The translations under genes were made by a program, and so were the position numbers. A stretch of DNA of 64,000 bases. It comes from Rhineura floridana. Taxonomy: Eukaryota; Chordata; Lepidosauria; Squamata; Rhineuridae. The stretch's first letter is position 1. Every line of letters begins with the position of its first letter. Under the pieces are notes generated by a model that saw only the letters and a list, made by a program, of their open reading frames with translations, did no database searches and was not told where the DNA came from. Below, in pieces: positions 57,835 to 64,000 of the stretch. Location: assembly GCF_030035675.1 (NCBI RefSeq), contig NC_084489.1, positions 21,787,501-21,851,500 on the forward strand. Reading direction: 5' to 3'.

Positions 57835-58244
57835 CCTCCCACTATGTTCTGTCTTCACCAGTGGTCCTCATGGCATAACTTGCTATGGATGGGCCATTTG
57901 CAACTCAGAGTACCTTCACTTACCTTGTGGTAGATATCTCTTTTTTGATATTTTATCGGATCTGTTTTTATTTTTTATTGACCTTTTAATTATTGCTAAA
58001 ACAGCTTTTTGAGAAAGAGAGGCACAGCATTATAACACCACATTGCTATAATGCTATATAACATTACATGACAATAATGTTACAGCACTATGGGATTAAA
58101 GCTCTGTATCTCTTTTTTCACTTAATATATAGCCGGAAAAGAATGTTTATAAGCACCACAAATGTTAAAGGGAATGTGTGCTGTGTGGTGATAGGTTCAC
58201 TTTCCTGATACATCACTGCCGTGTCAAAACCCCGCCCTTTAAAA

Positions 58245-58440
58245 CGGAAGGGCCTAGCTCAGTGGGAGAGCATCTGCCTTGCATGCAAAAAGTCCCAGGT
58301 TCAATCCCTGGCAGCTCCAGGTAAGGCTAGGAGGGACCCCTGCCTGAACCCCTGGACAGCTGCTGCCAGTCAGAGTGGACAAGAATGAGCTAGATGGTCT
58401 GATCAGGTCCAGTATAAAAGCAGCTCCCCATGTTCCTAAA
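58245..58440 (+). mobile_element. tRNA-Ala-derived SINE, near full length
   Basis: Head GGGCCTAGCTCAGTGGGAGA, anticodon-arm region GCCTTGCATGC, box B GGTTCAATCCC and GGCAGCTCCA resemble tRNA-Ala(UGC). Body GACCCCTGCCTGAACCCCTG and CTGCTGCCAGTCAGAGTGGA, end CCATGTTCCTA. The head lacks a proper acceptor stem, so it is not a working tRNA gene. Confidence 0.88.
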
Positions 58441-58699
58441 AAAGATGGAAGAGTGGTGGTGTTAGCGATGGGATCCGTTAGGTGGTGCCACTTCAAAAGC
58501 ATCCCATCAACCTAACAGGGAGTATCATTTTGAATTCATCAAGCCAAACACTTTGCAGTGGAAGAAAGATGGAAATAGAACAGGAAAAATACAGGATGGC
58601 AGTGCTTGGATGATGGGGTCATGTGAATGCCCTGTAAAAAGTAAGTGAATGAAGCTGGCAATTCCTCACTAAACACCTAGCATAGCAGATGAAGGTTGT

Positions 58700-58850
58700 T
58701 TCCAGATAACCTGTTTACTGAGTATTCATCCTGATTTGTTTGCATAACATTTAAGGGGAGGCTATACCACATCAGCTGTTTATTGAGCATCCACTTGGAT
58801 TTGTTTGTGGGGAGGTTATATGATGTTGCGTCAAGCAGCTGTTATCGCAC
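58700..58850. repeat. E-family repeat, inverted relative to 27545
   Basis: Two units of the type TATTGAGCATCCACTTGGAT with TTGTTTG and GGGGAGGTTATA. Confidence 0.55.
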
Positions 58851-59585
58851 AAGTTTCAGTGTAGTTTCCCTGTTACCTTCTTTATCACAAGTATGTTTTT
58901 TTTTTGGGGGGGGGTGCATCCTGAATTTGCTGGTATTGAAATAGGGGTTTTCTACTTCTAAATATTTTTAATTAAATTCAGAGATAAGACACTTAATGGC
59001 AACAGAAATAAACCTATTTGATGAGCAGAAAATTGAAATCAGAGACATCTACTACAAGCATTTTTCAGTGAAGATGCCTTCTGGTGTCCCCAAGAAATCA
59101 TTGAAGTGACGCCTGTGCAAGCTGGAATTGGCCCACGCCTGAATCCACTGAATGTGATGACTCATAGTTTTCCTACATCAGCAATTCTGGGACAACTGGG
59201 TAAGTTGAACTGTGGTCTGCAGGGTGTCAAGGCAGGAGTAAAAGCAGCAGTTGATTTACACTTCCCTCCTCCATTGATATGGATCACTGCTGGCTGATAT
59301 AGAAGAGAGGCCTGCATCAGCTGCTTTCACAGGAAGTGCTAATGTGGTGTAGAAGAGTAGATAAGTGTAAAAGCAGCTTCCAGGTTCGGCTGTGATAGGC
59401 TGCAGTCTGAAACAGTGTGACTTTTCATTGCAGTGCCAAAGCACAGCTATACTGCATTCTCAGTTTAGAAGAAGCATTGCTGACCTGTGAGCTAAAGACA
59501 GATGGGCAAATAGACTTGTGAGTGTCAAGTAGGGTCAAACATATCTTGCTTCAGGGGAAAGATATAACAGATGCATGCACCTAAG

Positions 59586-59675
59586 TTACGATCCTAAGCA
59601 CACTTACTAAAGTAAGCCCCATTGAGCAAAATGATATTTTCTTCTGAGTAAATAGTCTTAGGCTTGAAATGTGAG
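59586..59675. repeat. Short palindromic repeat (P2 family)
   Basis: GATCCTAAGCACACTTACTA then AAGTAAGCCCCATTGAGCAA and TTCTGAGTAAATAGTCTTAG; an aged member. Confidence 0.55.
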
Positions 59676-61004
59676 TGGGATAGGGAGAAAGCACAGGTTT
59701 GGGCATAAGGTAACCCATGCACACAAACCATGCTGAAGCCATACAGTAGTAGTAATCTTCACCTGCAGCCCTAACTATAGTTTTGAAAAGTTGCAAGGAT
59801 TGTGCTTTGGATATTAAGAAGGGCCAGACTCTTCTCATGAATGGGGTTCAATGTTGGTGGTGAGGAAGCCAATCATACCTTAACCAATTGTTACATACTG
59901 AGTTAATAACAAAAGCAGGAGGAGCTCTCAAGTGTTCTGAGGATGTGAAATATGAACAGGATCCAAAGGAATATGCCACGTACATACCAACTAGAATTAG
60001 AATTATGACATGATGAAAATGGTGATTTTGGCATCATCAAAGCATTTTTAAGGTTAAAACTGAATGCTACTTAGCACTTCTCAACTGAGCACATAAGGGC
60101 TTCCACTACTTAAATGGGGAACACATGTCACAGGGTCTCTCTGTACTCCTTAATGCGTTTGTCTCAACCACACGTATTTTGGGAACAACTCCCTTATTTC
60201 TTGGATGACCAGACCAAACCAAACTGGCCTGAGCTGACAATAGGGGCTGAGCATGTGCGTTGTTTAATGTGGTCTCACAACATGGATGCTCTCATGATTG
60301 GACTGGGATGCTGGAGAAACGTCTGATCAAAAACAGAGAGAAAGATTCCTGTGGACAGTTGTACATCCCCTGTGCCATTTTACCACTGGAAAATGCTTCT
60401 CCTGAAAAATCATTCTTGAGCTATATTTATGGATATGGGAACCTATGCTGAACACTCTGCAAGAGATCCACACCTCCCTGATCTGTATATGCCTTTCCCC
60501 TTCATTTTTGCCTGAAATTGCACAGGGAAAAAGAGTCACTCATACAGGTATCCACTGTTCAATTCATCCCAGCTCCCCATCGCATTCCTTATGATGGAAT
60601 GATCAGGTGCACTTCTTTTCAAGTGGAAATATGGCCACCATGACCCTGCAGTCAAATTAGGGAATGACCACTGGTATGGTCACTGTGCGCTTTTAAAAAG
60701 CCACCAAGATAATGAGCAGAATATGAACAGAGGCACCCAGATAAACTATCACAGGGGCCTGACTCAGTCAAATAGCATAATGCTAAATCCAACCAAACTA
60801 TGGAAATTCTAAAGGCCCCCAGTCAATTAAATGGCTGCTTTCCATATTGGTGTATGTGCGGTAGAATCCACAATAATTTCCCAGGACATTTTACCTTGTG
60901 GTCTTAAAATGTTGGCACAAGGAACTTTTACCTATGCCAGTATGAGGACACAGAGCATGTGACTCCATCTGAGCTACAGCCACTCAGGGATTTGGGACAG
61001 AAGT
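59676..61004. other. TMEM108 intron, no feature recognised
   Basis: Unique sequence; nothing supported. Confidence 0.4.
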
Positions 61005-61225
61005 CAGTGTGGTGTAGTGGTTAGAGTGTTAAGACTTGGACCTGGGAGACCAGGGTTCAAATCTTTGCTCAGCCATGAAGCCCAGTGGATGACCTTGGGC
61101 CAGTCACTGTCTCTCAGCCTAACCTCCCTCACAGGATTGTTGAGGGGGAGAACCATGGATGCCACCTTTTCACTCCTTGGAGAAAAGACAGGATATAAAT
61201 GCAATGATGTAATAAGGTCCAGGGT
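61005..61225 (+). mobile_element. MIR-like tRNA-derived SINE, near full length
   Basis: Box A GTAGTGGTTAGAGTGTT, box B GGGTTCAAATCTTTGC, core GACCTTGGGCCAGTCACTGT and CTAACCTCCCTCACAGGATT, tail GGATATAAATGCAATGATGT. Best copy of this family in the window and a good reference for the others. Confidence 0.9.
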
Positions 61226-63201
61226 CCCACTCAGCAGAATGAGCAAGAGGGCTCCCAAATGTGCAGGCTGGCTTATCAATTTGAAGTAAGTCACATAATA
61301 ACACATTGATATCTGAAGTCCCCGTCCCCAGATCATTAAGTCCAGAGTTCAGAATTACCTAACTGCACCACTAGACACAGCTGGGCCTTTGGTGCTGGTG
61401 CCAAGCTGGAACTTGACTCCATTTGACAACTACAGCCTGTCATATTGTCAAAACAGAGATTAAACCTCACTTGCATATGCATGCACACACACCACATAAG
61501 TACGTTTCTGCAACTGTCCCTGTTTTGTCTATCTAGTACTTTCTCTACATTTGGGGAACTCAAATGAAGTTTATGTTTCAATTTTAATGGCAGATTCTAA
61601 CCCTAAGATTACAGGAAATATAGTCAAGCTCCTGGCCATAGCCATCAACACTATGTCACAGTTATTAAAGGAAGGTTAAGTTCCCTGAATCAAAATGCTT
61701 TGTATTTTTAACTGTTTTTGATTGTTTAAGAATGTTGTCTCATTTTAAAAGGTACATATTAATGATTTTTTTGCTGTGGTTGTCTTGATAATCCTATGCT
61801 GTATTTGTTTACTGTGGCCTATAGACTGAAGTTTATTGTGTTATGTGTTAGTTTCTTTGCTGTTAACATGCTGTTTGGTATTGATTTTAAAAATCAAAAG
61901 CAAGTGCAATAATAAACCTGCAGGTTGGATAGAGAAAGGTTGTGTTCTTATTTTCCTTGTGTCCTGAAGGTGGCAGCAATGTCCTTGCTACACAATCCAT
62001 TTGTCAGGTGATCTGCGGTGGAACCTTTAGGACCAGCTGTTCTGCTGTGCCGAATATGAAGTTGCACTGAATATGAAGCTGCACATTTTCATCAAGAACA
62101 TTTTTTTTAGGAAAGATCATGGAACAAGGGAGCTGCAACTGTCCATCTGGGGGAACAAGTTATTTATTTCACATTATTATGACAAGAAAAGTGAGTTGTC
62201 AGGGTGGGCATTTGTACCATATCTGGTCTATAATGTATGCCTTTCAGCTTTGGAGATGATGAGAGAGCAGCATGCAGAGAGTTGGCAGAGCCAGTGAAAA
62301 ATTATATTATGATTATTGTCATTATCTTATTATCCAGACGGCACCAGGCATGGACATGCCTTGTGAAGCATTCGGTCCCTTGAATTACAAGTGGGCAGGA
62401 AGAATATAGCTCACAAGAGAATATGCTTTTCAAAGAAATACAGAGTCAAATGGGCCAGTCCAGCGATTGAGTTGAGAAACACATAATGCATCAACTTCTG
62501 GAGCAAAAGCCATTTCCAGGCTGGAGACAGAAAATAGCTTTAAAGAGAATCGAATTGTCATGGCAAGCATTGTTGCCTGTAGCGTACACATTCATTTCTT
62601 TTGACCCACTGTCATCTCTAGACAAAAGAGTTTGTTTAGGTTTTGAACTGCCACTAAACCCTGCAAAGGCTATGAAGGGGCTGGGATCCAAAGAACAACT
62701 TAGGCTCATGTAAGATGTCGAGGCAAAGATAATTTTTTGACTGTTTAAAATTTGGATTAATTCTTTATTTGGACCATTCAGCTTTTGGCATTGTATTGAG
62801 ACTGCTTTATGATCTAACATGGCTGCTTCTTGACCCAAAAGTGAACTGAACATGGTACATTTTGCCCAGGGTACCACCACCACCACTTAGTTTTCTGCCA
62901 CTAGCAATTCCTTTTACAGAAAGAGAGTAGGATGTAGTTGTTTTGTCCATCCCGCAGAATGGGAAAAACAGGTACAACTTATTGTGCCAATGAGTGCGTG
63001 TGTAGTTCTTTATTAGAACATGTAATTATGTCCTTCCACATTCACCCTGGATGGATGCTCATGTGTCTGACTGCTCCAAATTCAAAGCAGGCATCTCCTG
63101 TGATGTTAATTGATTAACAGTTTGAGCTGGTTCTGAAACAGCATTCTGTATGCAAAAGATGGCTCCTGGAATACGTACGTTTGAAAACATTTTGACTTAA
63201 A
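61226..63201. other. TMEM108 intron, no feature recognised
   Basis: A poly-T/A rich stretch near 61680-61920 could be an old LINE tail, but nothing specific supports it. Confidence 0.35.
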
Positions 63202-63345
63202 TCAGGGGCGGGGAACTTGTGGACCTTTAGATGTTGCTGGACTACAACTTCCAGCATCCCTGACTATTGGCCACACTGGCTAGGAGGGACTGATGAGAGT
63301 TGGAATCTGGCAACAACTGGAGGGCCTCCGGTTTCCCACAACTTG
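63202..63345. mobile_element. Palindromic hAT-like MITE
   Basis: CAGGGGCGGGGAACTTGTGG left and GGCCTCCGGTTTCCC right, with GATGTTGCTGGACTACAACT and GGCAACAACTGGAGGGCC as inner arms. Confidence 0.75.
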
Positions 63346-63511
63346 ACTTAAACCCATGTGACTTGCTTGTAGGACCTCTAATGAATGGAATGACTGGTTG
63401 GACTCCTGGATTGTTTTGGTTTATGGGAGTCATCCACAAACAAGTCACACAGATCACTCTGATAAAACCTGAATACAAGCAGCCATCAAAATCATTCCTG
63501 AAGCTAATGAG

Positions 63512-63610
63512 TCATATTCAACTAAGTCCTACTTAGAGTAGACCCATTGAAATTAAACCTAACTTAGTTATTTTCTTAACCTCAATGGTCTAGTCTGAGT
63601 AGGATTAGCT
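63512..63610. repeat. Diverged P2 short palindrome
   Basis: CAACTAAGTCCTACTTAGAG then CCCATTGAAATTAAACC and AGTCTGAGTAGGATTAGC; the remaining bases to 64000 show nothing recognisable. Confidence 0.45.
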
Positions 63611-64000
63611 TTGAATACCACCCTATGAAATTGTAATCAAATTCTATCTATCACTGGTAAACATTGTTACAGCAAAAGCCTTTAAGATCCTGATCCTCAA
63701 TAGACAAACTCTGGCTCACATCAGACCTTCTCAACTAGTTTTCTAGTGTAAGAAATATGGGCAGTTTTTTGTTTGTGTCTTGAAATGACCATTTGCCTAG
63801 TTTGAAAGAGCAATCCCTGAGGAATTAGGTGGTGTGTTTTATATTGTTTCAGTAAGTGCTCTTTCAATCCTTCCTCACCAGGCATGGAATTAACATTTTA
63901 AAAAATTGAGCTGGCATTTCGTTTCAGTCCCTGAGTAATAGTATAATTCCATGTTCCACCACCAGGGAAGCTGAAGAAATGGATTTTCATATGGCCTTAG

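Noticed and set aside
58245-58320. Functional tRNA-Ala gene
   Set aside because: The acceptor stem does not pair properly and SINE body sequence continues directly.

Overview
Eukaryotic nuclear DNA, almost certainly from a squamate reptile (lizard-type genome). Evidence: vertebrate split genes with GT-AG introns; CR1, L2 and RTE/BovB LINEs; a DIRS-type element; tRNA-derived, MIR-like and 5S-rRNA-derived SINEs; and dozens of short palindromic hAT-like elements. Gene order TMEM108 - BFSP2 - CDV3, all on the minus strand, is the same as human 3q22.1, so the locus identity is secure.

Layout. 1-2830: fossil DIRS-type retroelement, cut by the window edge and lying against a BovB remnant (2831-3345). 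3.3-14.1 kb: no coding exon; probable CDV3 3' UTR and downstream DNA with a few small repeats. 14,088-20,975: complete five-exon CDV3 gene, with a CpG-island promoter running to about 21.7 kb that carries CCAAT boxes, GC boxes and NRF-1-like sites. 21.7-33.9 kb: intergenic DNA filled with CR1, L2 and hAT-like insertions. 34,010-47,126: BFSP2 (phakinin/CP49, a lens beaded-filament protein). Six exons are recognisable with their splice sites, but the reading frame is destroyed by two nonsense codons in exon 1, a frameshift in exon 4, and two deletions in exon 6. 48,048-48,725: the last two coding exons of TMEM108 (retrolinkin). 48.7-64 kb: apparently TMEM108 intron, made of repeats and unique sequence with no exon I can recognise.

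The functional content is therefore one complete housekeeping-type gene (CDV3), the 3' end of a neuronal endosomal membrane protein (TMEM108), and a dead lens gene between them. I found no novel multi-gene system. The most interesting observation is the apparent loss of BFSP2. Next are datable transposon events: nested hAT-like elements with perfect target duplications, an L2 joined to a copied flank, and a young CR1 with a long open frame.
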